Below are positions 10,151-22,493 of a stretch of 64,000 bases of DNA, piece after piece (the stretch's first letter is position 1; every line of letters begins with the position of its first letter). The notes beneath the pieces were generated by a model, which worked only from the letters and a program-made list of their open reading frames with translations, did not search any database and was not told the DNA's origin. Origin of the DNA: Clavelina lepadiformis (lineage: Eukaryota; Chordata; Ascidiacea; Aplousobranchia; Clavelinidae); the NCBI RefSeq assembly GCF_947623445.1, contig NC_135246.1, positions 188,501 to 252,500 of the forward strand, in the 5' to 3' direction. The position numbers and the translations under genes were made by a program.

Positions 10151-12402
10151 CTATCCAAATTGAGTCTAGGATTGATTCCATGAGAGTAAGGCTCAAGTTC
10201 TTGGCTTTTTTGGCCAAGCTGACCTTCCATAGTTACGCCAGCACTGTATTGTAAGTTAACATCTTACACGTTTTAAGCTTCCAGGCGTTTTTCTCATTTG
10301 AGAGCGAATTACTGTTATGTTTGCTGTAATAAAGTTAGCACCTAACACTCTCTTCACTTCCTCCAGTCAATAGTAAAAATGAAATAGAAGCAGTAAATAA
10401 ATATACAAATAAACGTTAAACCTGCGCCAGATGTGAAAACCAGGCAAATTTCAATTCTGATTTGATCAAACCGTTGAAAGCATGCGAACATTATTCTCAC
10501 AATGATTCAAATTTCCCAGGGCAAACTATTTTCATTATAAAGTCACCAAATGGAAGGTGAAGGTGTGTATTAAAAATTAAAACCAATGGTAAATTTAGAG
10601 AAGAAGCATTATGAATCATTTGACAATTTCTGTTTTCTCAAAATAATAGCAAGAAAATATACAATATCTGCAATTATATTTAAACACCAAGGCTTCGAAC
10701 TTCAGAAATCCCAATAAGATTTGTTGAATTATCGTTTTAAAATATGCAATGCCATGTTTCTGCTACATGCTATAAAATGCACGAAAAAAACAAAACGGTA
10801 AAAAATTGAAGAAAGTGATCGCATTATGTAAATAAATGAAAAACCATAAAAAAGTTACCGCAACTCGACCTGTTATGTTTACAAACAAGATAATTCATAT
10901 TTTTTGCACCATTACGAGTGAACTTAAAATGTTCGAGAAACAAACATAGACAGAACACAAACACAGTTGCACAGATATGGTCTTCAGTTATTTTGTTTGC
11001 TGAGTCCTGAGTCAGGACTCCTAAAGCCATTGCTGAGAAGTAACGACGGTCGGAATTGTTAACGACACTTGCTACTGTTCATTAGTTGGACAGTTCTAAT
11101 TTCATTTATTCAAATTCGGACAATAATCTTTAAAAATAAAAGGAAAAATGTGTGGCAACGGGACGGTAGAGCTAAATCGCTAAAATAAGCAATATAGCAA
11201 TTTAAGCCGAGCAGTGTGCACAGTCATGTGACGTCACCAATCGCAGCTTGTTGCTGTTGAGTAGCACCCTGCCTTAAACCGAATAAAGTTAATAGAAGTC
11301 ATTAAACGTTCTTATCACAATATTTCGTGCCGATGTAAAGTATTTGAAAAGGAGTTGACGAACTAAAGCACTTTGGACATTTTTTGAGTAACTGAACAAA
11401 AACCGAAAGCCAATGTAATAAATTTCTTATGGCTTATTCAAGCATTTGTGTCGAACACTCAAACAGAACGTGAAAACAGCTAAAGTCTGTTCAACTAAGG
11501 TAACAAAATTTTATGGCATCAGTTTTCGACTATAAGCTACACTGATTCAAGTTTGTCTTGAATGTATAGGTTATACATATGCTCAGTTTCAGCAAACCAG
11601 CAATATACAGTCCGACCCAGAATGAAATGCCTTAGCCCATCTTAAATCACTTATTTTAATTTCTTCAAAATCAAAACCACGTTTTCAATTATTTTTTGAA
11701 AAAAGTTACCAAACTTGAAAAGTGGTTGCGACCAAGGAAGGTTCAACGACAGCTTTTCTTTAAGCAAACAAACGAGTTATGTTTAAATGATCGACAACAA
11801 ATGTGTAATTTTAGGCGTATTCTTATTCTGGCAGTTAAAGTATGTTCCAAAACAACATCATCAGCTCAGAGTAATATTTAATAAAAAACTAAATTCCTTT
11901 GTTGTGAGTTTGAATATCTTTGAACATTTTTACTGTCTCCAATCGTTTTCAAATTGGCAGCCAAGGTAACGGCGCATGGTGTGAGAAATGCTGTTGAAGA
12001 TGTGTAACATGTAGACAGGTTTAAAGCAGTTTTAAGTTGTCCAATGTCCATGAACAATCCAGATGATCTAAAATGTAACTAAACAATCCAAGCAAACTTG
12101 GCTGTGCTTTTGGTTTGATTTTAAGTTTCAGATTTTTATGACATCTTGCCTCAACCTTCTCCAAAACACTTCCACCAAGTGGAAAGGTTGCAGTTTTCTA
12201 AGAGAAATGGTGCGAGCAGAAAAAAAATGTATGTGCAAAGCTACAAATTCTTTCAAAGTTGCATTGTGTGAGTGATTTAAAGTTAAGTGAACATTCTGAA
12301 GCACTGTGTGCACATTGCGGCAGTCTCATGCATAAGCGTGCCACAATGCCCAGTAGCACTTATTTAGGAATATATTTACAGAGACATAGTTTTGAAAATA
12401 AA

Positions 12403-13584
12403 ATGGAAACACTGCCTGATTTGGTATTAGAAAAAGTGTTTGAATATTTAGACTACAAGCAGCTGAACAAGATGCGGAGAGTGAGCTGGAAAATGAAAAT
12501 GATCGCAGACTCTGAATATCTGTGGAAAACCCAGTGTGCTTGGTGTTGGGTCCTTGACAAAAAGCCAATTATTTGCACAAGTTGGAGAGAAAGCTTCACG
12601 TTGTATTACGACAAGTACAAAAAATACATTGATTGTTATAGATCAGTAAAGTCCACATGGAACAAACTGGAAGATTGGCTTAAAACCAACTGCCAAGAAA
12701 TTTATGAGAACCTTAACCCTGGTGTTGCTGAAGAAGATATTATTGCATTTGAAGAGCAAAATAACATAATTTTGCCAAATGATTTTAAGCTTTCTTATAT
12801 GTTACATAATGGGCAAGACATTGAGACTGAAAATGGTTTGTTTGGTGGTTTTTTTACGCCATCGAACGGACTGGTAATGATCAGTATGTTGGATTTTGAG
12901 AATTCATGTTTAGATTATCAAGAGGTATTTCCACGCACACTTCCTTTCACCTCATTGATTTCATACCAGTACACTCATGGTCAAGTTGCTCAATGTCTCG
13001 AACCCACTGATTTCTTTTATTCATCAAAAGTTGTGAGAGGTACATGGGACAATCACGCGGTGGTGTCTTCTTCATTTTCTGACTGGTTTTCGAAGTATAC
13101 GGACCTTCTTGTCAATTCAAACTACCTGCTTCATGAAGGAAATATCCTTATCTACGACAAAGCAACAGAAGTAAGTTGTACAACGGGTCATATCACCGTA
13201 AAAGTTCGGTGGATGCTACTCCATTGCAATAATGTTTGCCCAGAATATATTCTTTTTCATTATGGATATTACATCACAATGACCATGGACCCCGATGCAC
13301 CAAGTCACGAGTCATGCCAGCTTGAGAGCAGACACTGGGACATTGTCGACGCTGATGGAAACAACCATTCTGTGGATGGGGAGGGTGTGGTTGGGGAATA
13401 CCCCATAATGAAACCAGGGGCAACATTCAGCTGGAACAGTTTTACCCAGTTCGTCTCTGCCTCGGGGAGCATGCGCGGGTATTTTGTGATGAGAAATTTA
13501 TCGGATCCAGGCAAGAGGTTGCGGGTTTTATGTCCGGAGTTTACAATGCATCCCAAAGTCCCTGCAACAGATGTTGTTGAATGA
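12403..13584 (+). CDS. FBXO3: FBXO3-like F-box protein with SMI1/KNR4 and ApaG domains
   Basis: A probable substrate receptor of an SCF (Skp1-cullin-F-box) ubiquitin ligase. The product is 393 residues. The F-box spans about residues 3-50 (METLPDLVLEKVFEYLDYKQL). A SMI1/KNR4-like domain follows at roughly 100-230 (AFEEQNNIILPNDFKLSY, LHNGQ). An ApaG domain lies at about 255-375 (ATEVSCTTGHITVKVRW, CQLESRHWDIVDADG, GVVGEYPI). This order is that of FBXO3, but the acidic C-terminal tail of vertebrate FBXO3 is missing. I chose the ATG at 12403 because it lies directly before the F-box; the frame stays open upstream to 12259. The coding region has no intron, unlike the vertebrate gene, so a retrocopy or wholesale intron loss is possible. 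The frame is intact. Confidence 0.9.
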   Translation: METLPDLVLEKVFEYLDYKQLNKMRRVSWKMKMIADSEYLWKTQCAWCWVLDKKPIICTSWRESFTLYYDKYKKYIDCYRSVKSTWNKLEDWLKTNCQEIYENLNPGVAEEDIIAFEEQNNIILPNDFKLSYMLHNGQDIETENGLFGGFFTPSNGLVMISMLDFENSCLDYQEVFPRTLPFTSLISYQYTHGQVAQCLEPTDFFYSSKVVRGTWDNHAVVSSSFSDWFSKYTDLLVNSNYLLHEGNILIYDKATEVSCTTGHITVKVRWMLLHCNNVCPEYILFHYGYYITMTMDPDAPSHESCQLESRHWDIVDADGNNHSVDGEGVVGEYPIMKPGATFSWNSFTQFVSASGSMRGYFVMRNLSDPGKRLRVLCPEFTMHPKVPATDVVE

Positions 13585-16500
13585 TCAGGAAAGATATTTT
13601 CGTCATTTTGTGCAATTTGTTTCTGTAAAATTCCTTGTTCTTCTTATCATCCCAGTGTTGTAAATCTTTTCGCATTCTCATATTTTTAAGACACACTTTC
13701 CATGCAATTTATTTTGGAATTCTAGTTTATTTTACCTTTGAGACGATAAACTAATTTGTGTAAAATATGACGTGCACTTTCCCAGAGAATATCTCAGATC
13801 TGGCAAGCTCTCTGCGTCTATGACCAGGTCACTCATGTAGATAATCTACAACACTGCCACTCCATAACTTTCCACCAAACTGCAGCATCCACTTATTCAT
13901 CGTTAAGCATGCAAGCCTGAATATTGATACGTAAAGAGGTTGTGTGCTAACGTTCTTTGCTGTCAATGAAAAACACTTTAAGAAAAGTTGGAATGTCATA
14001 AACAAGTTTATTGTCCGTGCTAGTTGTTACTGTCTGCAATTATTACCTTTGTTATTTTTGAGCACGTTTTAAGCCTTTTCGGCTTTGTTGGTTTTTCCTG
14101 TTGGGTGATTGGCTTTATTTTTTCACCCCCATCGTGCTTTTGACAAAAAATGAAATTATTGTTCTATTGAACCAACGTATGTCGAAATATGGAGGTGTCT
14201 GTTCGGCCAGGCCATGTGATTTTTGCTGATATCTTCTGGTTTCACTGAATAGTCTTGTCTTGTGTTGTCCAGATTGACAGAGCGTTGTTAAAATTGCGAG
14301 TCTGTGCCGAGTTGATGGGCCACATAGACAACTTTGAGTGACTTCTTGCCCGCGTGCCAGCCTATAACTGAGCTGCTGTTTTACTTAACTTTTCTGTAAT
14401 CTCGGGTTTCATTTCTAACGAATTGTATTTTACTACAATCATGAAAAATATCTGTAGCTGCTCTAAATATTAAATGTTTCAATGGGTCAATGAGACTCAT
14501 GATGCAAACAGCGTACAGTAGAGGTTATATGAGGTATAGAGGTTGCAAGAGTCAAGTGATGCATCACGGAGATGTTTTGCAACATTTCAGTGCATTGTGG
14601 CTGACAACCGCACATATTTTAACAAGAACACGTTTTTGCTACACTCTGATAAAGACAGCCTGATATATAATGCTACCCAGAAACATATCAGGCTAATAAA
14701 ATTTATGTTGTGCGTATGATATGGCATATGTCTACACAGTTTATGTGACACATGCTGTGATAATAATATATATATACTGTGATACTGTACAAGGTTTTCA
14801 AAGAAGTTCAGTATTTAAAATATTGTGGGCATCAAGAAAAATATTGAACATGAAAAAACTTTTGCTTAGTGGGAAATGTAGTTATTGGTTTAATCCTTTT
14901 CACTGGGCGCTCATTAAACAGAGATACTTGTTCAACTCAGTTGAAGTCTAATTTCATCATGATGCTTTGAGATATAAACCCAAGTTAATGGTTATGTTAT
15001 GAACTAAAACGATAACTTACTGCTTGCTGACTGGAGCCAGTTATGGTCAACTGGCAAATATCATAGTTAGGTGACCAAACTTTGTCTATCCGGTCATTAT
15101 GGGATTGATGACGTCACATTGCCATTAGGCTACTTTTACCCATTTCTCATAACCACCCGATATGAAAGCTAGGAGATACCTGTCATTGATATATTTTTGT
15201 ACTGTATCGCTATCATGTTTGATCACAGGTTTTCCATTCAAACATAGAAATATTTCAGTCAGCTTTCCACATGGCCTGATCAATTACAATGCCGTAGCCT
15301 ACATGCTATCTGCCACGAGCAGTGCTGCAGGAAGCTTTGGATGCCTTGTCAAGTTAGACAACGATCCTGCATTGAGTATGTTCAAGTTTGACTTCATTCA
15401 ACACCATTGGAAAATTAAATTGTCTTTGCAGAACAGCTGTCTTAACTTCATGCGAAAAAGAATATAAATGGGTAAGTCACCCATATTTCCATTCATGTAT
15501 ATCTAAAGCTTGAGCTTCAAAGGCTGGTGTGTTGTCAGGAATGGCAAATTTCTATTTCATAAAATTGTTATGAGTTAAATGAACAAAATAGGCCCATACT
15601 TGTAAAACAAGCCAACGTTGATGCTGAAACACACAAATTGGGGCAGATGCATGATGAAAAAGTCAAATATACCAATTCAGATTCAGGCGTGTTGTATATA
15701 GCGGTGCTTTAAGCATTTTCTTTGTCAACTCCCTTATATTTGGAAGTAATTAAGGTTGGTCGACGGTCTACGATGTAACAATTAAACAGAAATTTCTTTG
15801 ATGGCCGTTCTAAACACATTCGAGTATATAACAATTGTTGCAAATATTTCTTACTTTCAAACACTGTCATATATTCCTTGAGTTGTCGGAGAAAATGCTG
15901 TGGTTAATATATTTTTATCTACCTGTCAATCAGCCAAAGTTTAACTGTGAAGCACATTGATTACCATAAAACATCTTAATCGTAACTACATGAAAACTGT
16001 GCCTGTCGCTGTTCTAATCTTCCACAAACAGTAGCATAGAAACTATGCCACTGGAGTTTTAAAAGTTCCAATACAATGTGGTTGCAAAGATGTCATCGCT
16101 GAAGTAACAAGACAGAAAGTGTGATTGACCAGTTGCAGCTGCTGAAAATCGTTAAAGCTTTTTTATTGCTGCCTGTGCTTATATTGGCAAGTCATGACAA
16201 ACTAACGGAAGAATGTTGCTCAACGAAAAACATGTACAGTTTATTGGTTGATTTTGTGCACAGCGAGGAAAAACATAACCATAGTGAACAATGAAAGAAA
16301 TTGACCGGCAAAGACGTGGAATTGCTGTACAGTAAAATACATCTTATATGTACACTTTCAATTGCTGTAGTCGTTTAGATTAGAACAACTGATACATCGT
16401 ATTTCTCCCATGTCAAAGATTTTGTGATTTGGATCAGCCAGTTACAAACTGGTTCCAAAGTAAAAGATCATGTTATAAAACTTACCATTACTTTGAATTG

Positions 16501-17380
16501 AGTGTAATAAAAACTGACGCACACGACTCAACCATAACTTGCTCGCTCCACTGTTAGGAAAACTGTACGTCATAAGTTTATTGAATCACTTCTGTGTTTA
16601 GAGTGATAGTATGTTTTATTCAAATTATGGTATAATTCTAAGCCCAAAGTTTACCTGTAACAGGCAATCTACTGAGCTAAATTTTTAGGTGGAATCCACG
16701 TTTCAACCTGACCGTCGCCGAAGAATCCCTTTCTACGCTAAATTTTTCGGCAAACATGTTATGCTAATTATCGACTAATTTGATTGACAGCCGTCGTTCC
16801 ACACAGCAAGACTTAGTGCTGTATACAATGGGCCATATATCAAAGGCACACTTGTTGACCAAATCTAACACAAGGCAAATATTTTCACAACAGACACAAG
16901 CCTGCCTGGTGGGTGTCTATTTAAACTGGTCGGATTCAGCCATAATTAGTGATAAATGATGTGAAGTGTGCAACGTGGAACAACCCTAAGCTGCCTGCCA
17001 AGTCAACTAGTATTGTGTTCCGTGAAATGATGTGTTTTGTTCTAACTAATGTGTTCTAACTCATGACGTGAAACGTCTTCCTGGCCGAGGAACAAACAAT
17101 GCTTAATAATATAACAAAGCATTAAAAAATATAAAATGAATCTAATTAAACAAAAGTTAAACTGAAGTTTGTGAAAACGCAAATTAGGCAGCGAATAAAA
17201 CGAAGAAGCTCCTCACAGGCAGAAGAAATGACAAGGGCACTGTACCACGGTGGCATGGCACCAAGCCACGCCAGGAAAGCACATTAAGTTAAACACAACA
17301 ACGAGGTTTAAATTTGTTGATAAGTTGTTTGACGAGCAACGCGCAAAAGCAAACGAAAACAACAAAGAGAATCTGCAAAA
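13585..17380. other. Intergenic region, no gene supported
   Basis: 3.8 kb between convergent genes. A stretch near 14050-14100 (ACGTTTTAAGCCTTTTCGGC) is the inverted relative of sequence near 22138-22165, so another dispersed element has copies here. A 101-codon ORF at 15162-15467 begins with a hydrophobic stretch but has no recognisable domain. AT-rich words dominate elsewhere. Confidence 0.45.
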
Positions 17381-20251
17381 TTAAGCGGGTTTTGAGGCAG
17401 CTACTATGTACAAAGGCTCCTCCATTTTCAACATGAACTTGGAGTTTGAAACAAGCTCCTGGCAAGCTTCCTCACTGATGTTTTTGCATCCTCGGAAGTC
17501 AAGCTCTTTGACCTTCTCAAGTTTTGTGCAGAAAAGTAGCGCATTATTCCTCATTAGGGGGCAGTGCTGAGCTATTATACAGGACATGGAGGTGGTCGTT
17601 GCGTTGTTCTGTTCAATAAAATCACTCAAACCTTCGGTGGTGATCATGCAGAAACTGATGTTGATGGTCTTGAGATGAGGAAGGCAGCTGCTGACGAGCT
17701 TGAGTCCTGCGTCTGAGATGTCAGTGCCGGCCACTGAGAGTTCGTGGCAGAACTGCAGTCTTGTGTGTGAGACCTCCTGGCCAGGCCGCGTGTCTGTCGG
17801 CACGGAGAGAAGATTTTTAAGGTGAGAGTCAGTGAAGCCGGCGGTCCACGAGAGATCAAGGACTCGAATAGGAGGACAGGAGGCGGTGTGGAGAGCGGAC
17901 ACTGACGACCACGAACACCGAATGAGGAAAAGTTCACGCAATGATGGCGACCTTTCAAGTAACCATAGCAACTGCTTATAGCTGATGTTGGTTTGCGACA
18001 GATTGAGTGAAGTCGGAGTTCTTCTCACAAGACACTGGAGTGTGGCAGAAGTGACACGCTTCCCTGTGAGATCAATGTTCCTCCAAAGAACAGGAGAAGT
18101 GCACCATTTGAGAAAGTCCTTGCATACCGTCATGCACTGGAATAGATCTTTATGGTTGAGATATCTGAAGACCATCATCCACCCCCTCCGATCCAGGCCC
18201 AACTTCTCGTGTCGCTGAGGATCGCTGCTGCAGTTGTCGTTGATGCTAACCACAGCAGGTCTCACCGCATACTTCATGAGATCACCGGTGGAAACACGAG
18301 ATATGACAACAGCTGGAAGTTGGGATCGATGGCAAGGACTTTCGTCTTCCGATTCCTCATGAACTTCTTCTGGTTTGATCATCTTTACAGCAGTTTCAAC
18401 CTCGTTGCCACTTAACTTCCGCTTTCCTCTCCTCCCAGGCTTTGAGGAGGTTTCATCCCGAGGAGGAGCAGCGGACGTTGGAGTTGGTGGTTCTTCCCTC
18501 ACGGTTGATGGCAGGATGGGGTTTGTGCACCTACGCTTGATACAGGTCTGCTTCATTGTCCCGGGTCCTCCGTACTTCCTCATATCGCGACAGAAGACGC
18601 AGCTTCTGCAGTCGTCACTCAGGCACGCCTCACACTGCTTGCAACGAACACGGCGTACTCGACCCACACCTGGCTTCTTGCCCGCGACTGGGGTGCCGAA
18701 TGGTTTGGGTTTGCGGATAATCTTCTGTTGGATTTCTTTTGATTTCAAAGGCACTGGCCAAAATGCTTTCGGCTTTCCCGTAACAGCCAGGTCGATGTCA
18801 TCGCCAGAATGTTGCCATAGAAGGGACTTTCCCGCCTCCAAAAGTTCTTCTGGTTGGGAAATTCCTTCGGGAATATTGCGCTTGGTCTTGGGCAGATATT
18901 CGAGAGTTTCGATCAACTTTTGAAGTCCTTTGTACTCAAATGGAGTCAAATGGACGTGGTCAGAGGAAGAGTCATCTTCAATCTTCTCTTCCTTGGCAGA
19001 TTCTTCTTCTTTCTTCTTCAAATGAAGCATATTTTTCTCTTGGAAGTCGTTGTTAAGAAATGACTTATGAGTCAATGTGTGGATATATCGCTCCAACGCG
19101 TACCAAAGCACTTCGGAGAAAAACGGAAATCGAAATCTGTTGGGGACTTTCAACCTCTCTTCAACCTGAGCGATCCGCAGCTGCATCGGGATGTTGAAGG
19201 AGTTGAGAAAGTTTCCTCCAAACACGATGGAGTCCAGTGATGTGTAGACAGCATGGATCCAGCCACTAGGGATCATCAAGGAGTTGCCTGCCTCCAACTC
19301 GATCCTCTGACACCGCGAGACCATATCCCCAAAAAATATGTCGCCCTGGTTTCCCGACATGGTCCATCGCTCATAAAGATTCAAGTTTTCATTGGTTGGC
19401 GGGATGAGCCAGAATATCTTCCCACCCTTCAGGATATGATACCACACAGACGTGCCGCCAAAGTCGATGTGGAAATCTGTGTAGCAGCCTGCCACAGACA
19501 TGAGGCAGTACTTCTGTACTTTGGGATATTTCATGTTATTTAAATTGTTTGTCTGCTCGGTCTGGATGTGCTTTAAGTGCTGCGGCCAGACCAAGTCAAT
19601 CCAGTCCAGGCAGTCAACAACTTTCGGTCTCTTCACCAAGGATGCTAACTTTGATTGGGAGAACTCCAGAGAAATGACATTATAAATATATTTTCGTTCG
19701 CTTCCCTCAAAATAGTTTTCAAACTCTCTCATGCTCATTTCAAGAGCACGCTGGGTCTTGCATTCCATGACATCGACCACTCTGCGACCGCCGACAAACG
19801 CACGGACGTCGGAAACACTGAAGCTGTTGCTGTCTGGAACAATCAACCCTGCAAGAAACAAAGCAATGTTGGAGTGGAATCGGTTAATCTACAAAAAGTA
19901 TAAACAACATAACATAATGCGCATTGATGGTTGTTGAAAGCTACAGAGTTAACAACCAAATCCCAGTATTGAGAGATGTGAAATAAAAATGCGATTCCGA
20001 GATCTTGACCCTTGACCCTTACCCAAGCCTTCTTTGTTTTTTATCCTTATCGGGTCCGACATTCCGACTGTTTGAATTCTTTCAAAGGTCAGTTCATGTC
20101 CCTCCAGGTCGAGGAGAAAGTCCGCGTTGAACTTTGCACTCTTGACCTTGTCTTGAACGTCGTACGTTCTCTTCCCGTCTATCTCGTCTTCAACCGCGTC
20201 GTCATCATCGTAAACTGGCACAGTTTTATGCCGAAGATTTCTGTCGCTCAT
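17381..20251 (-). CDS. KDM2: KDM2-type histone lysine demethylase (JmjC, CXXC, F-box, LRR)
   Basis: A nuclear Fe(II)/2-oxoglutarate demethylase expected to act on H3K36 methyl marks at CpG-rich DNA. Two coding exons, 20023-20251 and 17381-19848, join in phase through a 174-bp GT-AG intron and give 898 residues. The JmjC domain carries the metal-binding triad: His203 and Asp205 in TDFHIDFGG, and His275 in PSGWIHAVYT. A CXXC zinc finger spans about 475-518 (CKQCEACLSDDCRSCVFC..KYGGPGTMKQTC). An F-box lies at about 628-670 and leucine-rich repeats run to the end. The PHD finger that follows CXXC in vertebrate KDM2A/B is not visible; a Pro/Ser/Lys-rich linker takes its place. The 2.47-kb second exon is unusually long for this region. 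A possible 5' UTR acceptor lies near 20313. Confidence 0.95.
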
Positions 20252-21490
20252 TTTTGCCACAAAAGCAGTTTGCAATGATACAACTACAAACAACTTATCT
20301 GTTTCTCGTTCCTGAAAAATGATTAAAAAAACATTTGCCTGAAAGCAGAGGTTTGGGGTCGCAAAATTTTGGGTCAGTGGAGTTGGACTCGGTGAAACTG
20401 TCGTGATTCCAACAAATTTTAAATTGTTTTGCAAGATTTTGATACTAACATACTTGGCAAACAAAATAATAACTGGTGTCAAATATTCAAAGGTAAACAT
20501 GACTGAATGTCTCCTGCAGTTGCAGCAGAGCTATATATATATAAAAAAGTGACACTGTATATACTTCTGAAGTGACTTATATACATTTGAGTAATGAACG
20601 CAGGTATCTGCAACTTTATAAACGACATTCTAGTTTGCTATTAACAATTTGTGGCCAGGGTGCATTCAATATGAATTATCCCGATGATCTTTCGAATGCT
20701 AAAGTGAAAACATCTTTGACTTACTAAAAAGAGCAGCTTTTAATAGTTCTAGGAGTAAAAGTATGAGCAACATACTTTTTAAAAGATCTCTGGCGGCATC
20801 ACCTGACTGTAGCCTATATAGGCTGTATATATATAGGCCTATAAGCTAGGCCCCAAATGGAAAGTATGACAGTTTTCGACAAAAAATCAGGCGTGTAAAA
20901 ACAGTAATTTTGGCATGATGGCGTGCATCTAGACTGCAGAGTATGGCAGAATTTTTGGGCTGAAACGGTGAACTGCACACTGGAAGAAGAGGGATCTCTC
21001 TGGAAAATGGAGACAAAACTTTTTTCTCTGTTTTCTATTGTAAAAGGCCACACCTTGCCTACCACAAATGTGAGGTGTGCTTGGTCATGATTCGAAGTGC
21101 ACACTGGGATTTTGGTTCTGCAACCTCAAAACCCAGGCAAAAACTGCCATAATCTTAAAACGAACACACAAAATGGATACGAATGGTTGGTTTAAAAAAA
21201 TTTCAGGTTTTTTGGATGCCATGAGACTATAATTTAACGTAGTGAATAAAAAAAATTTGAGACCAATACTCGCTCCACATTAGACAACACAAACTATATC
21301 AAATCCATGTTATAGCAGTTCGATATAAACGCTTTGCTTCTTAAGCCGAAAACAATGAGCCGAGTTATCATCATGGAGTCGCAATTTGCTACACATTGCT
21401 TTGAAAGTGAAAAACACTAAATTAATTAACGTTGGCATTTACAATTCTAGAAGGTTATTAAAGTACTCTAATTGTCTATTGATCATTTGT

Positions 21491-21617
21491 GGCAAGATTG
21501 GAAATTTTTCTGTTTTTGGGTGAGAAAAGGCCTGCGCAACAAGACGAAAGAAACAACAGCCATTATATGCGCAATTACTTTTTATCCCCTGCACATTCAG
21601 CAAACTTTCCATTCTGG
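21491..21617. mobile_element. MITE-like element, family 1, inverted copy
   Basis: Read on the minus strand it matches the copy at 8751-8873, including the GCAAACTTTCC end, TTATATGCGCAATTA and the TTTTTGGGTGAGA block. Confidence 0.55.
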
Positions 21618-21782
21618 ATTTGTGGGAGGTTTCACCAGAACAAATATCTTCAGCACGGAATTCCATGAGATTTTCCTAACTTTATAACAAGTAATGATAA
21701 GTAAATACAGTTGCAGTTAGACACACGTTTTGCAAATGTACAACAAACTAATGCCCAGCTCTGCATGGCAGCCTGACCTGCA

Positions 21783-22308
21783 TCCAGACTGCTGAGTAGC
21801 CTATATCCGTTTTCAGCAAGATCTTGTGTGCGCCAAACAACCAAAAATGACAAGTGCGGTGCGAAAAATGCTCAGACGCAATTATACGGTAATTTACACA
21901 ATTTGACTTATTCAAACTTTAAATCAATCAATCCTTTATTTTTCGTGATTTTATTTTATTTTCGTGGGGTTGAAAAGTCGGGTCTAGTAGGCTATACAAG
22001 TGCACAACCAGATGACGTCACAATTTGAGTAGCTGGGGTATACAAAGGCATCCTGTGGTTGTGCACTTGTATAGTAGACCCGAAAAAACAAGCCAGTTGT
22101 TACTGACACGCACAAATGAACGGCAAAAAAATTACAAAGCCGAAAAGGCTTAAAACGTGTTTAAAAATAATTAATTGAAAATTGAGTTCACAGAAGTTCC
22201 GTCCAAGTCATTAAGTTTAAAATAACGCACCTTAAGTGCTGCATGAAGCTCATGAAAAGCAGTATGGAGTGCGCCTAGGCCTATGCCAAACTCTGCAGCC
22301 TGGCCCTA
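21783..22308. mobile_element. MITE-like element, family 2, split by a nested insertion
   Basis: The same element as 9663-9917: the left part (CCAGACTGCTGAGTAGCC to about 21930) and the right part (from about 22170 to AACTCTGCAGCCTGGCC) flank about 240 bp that the other copy lacks. The insertion holds the inverted-repeat element at 21980-22081. Its right flank is related to 14050-14100. Confidence 0.6.
21980..22081. mobile_element. 102-bp inverted-repeat element
   Basis: The left arm GGGTCTA(GTAGG)CTATACAAGTGCACAACCA and the reverse complement of the right arm, GGGTCTA-CTATACAAGTGCACAACCA, match perfectly except for a 5-bp insertion. Only about 45 bp separate the arms, and that spacer includes TGACGTCA. 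It could fold into a long hairpin. It lies inside the split MITE copy above. Confidence 0.65.
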
Positions 22309-22493
22309 CAGTAAAAAAACGGCTGGCGACTTTACCTAACCCAAGTAAAATGATCAATCACGACTCCACAACGCTACAAAGGGCGTGAAGACCAAGACAA
22401 GACATGGACGGCGCCACTATTACGCTGGGCAAATTAAGTCTGACATTATAAACTGCCTCGACCAGTCAACACTCCAGCAAAATCTTTTCTTAC

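Larger units (their letters stand above)
8493..12402. other. Repeat-rich intergenic region
   Basis: No gene is supported. It holds several MITE-like copies (8751-8873, 9663-9917, 10051-10150 and a weaker piece near 9100-9160), each with relatives in the 20.9-22.3 kb spacer. The remainder is AT-rich unique sequence. A CRE-like TGACGTCA with flanking GTGACGTCACC lies near 11229. The reading frame of the FBXO3-like gene is open back to 12259, but I treat that as leader. Confidence 0.5.
20252..22493. other. Intergenic, MITE-rich
   Basis: Apart from the elements listed separately I see no gene. A further family-2-like left end (CTAGACTGCAGAGTATGGCAG) lies near 20930 and its similarity to 9100-9160 runs on to about 21110. 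If the exon pair at 22494-22916 has downstream exons they should be here, but I could not identify them. Confidence 0.45.

Noticed and set aside
15162-15467. 101-codon ORF with a hydrophobic start as a secreted protein
   Set aside because: No domain, no splice partners and no repeat of the pattern elsewhere. It is within chance expectation for AT-rich spacer.
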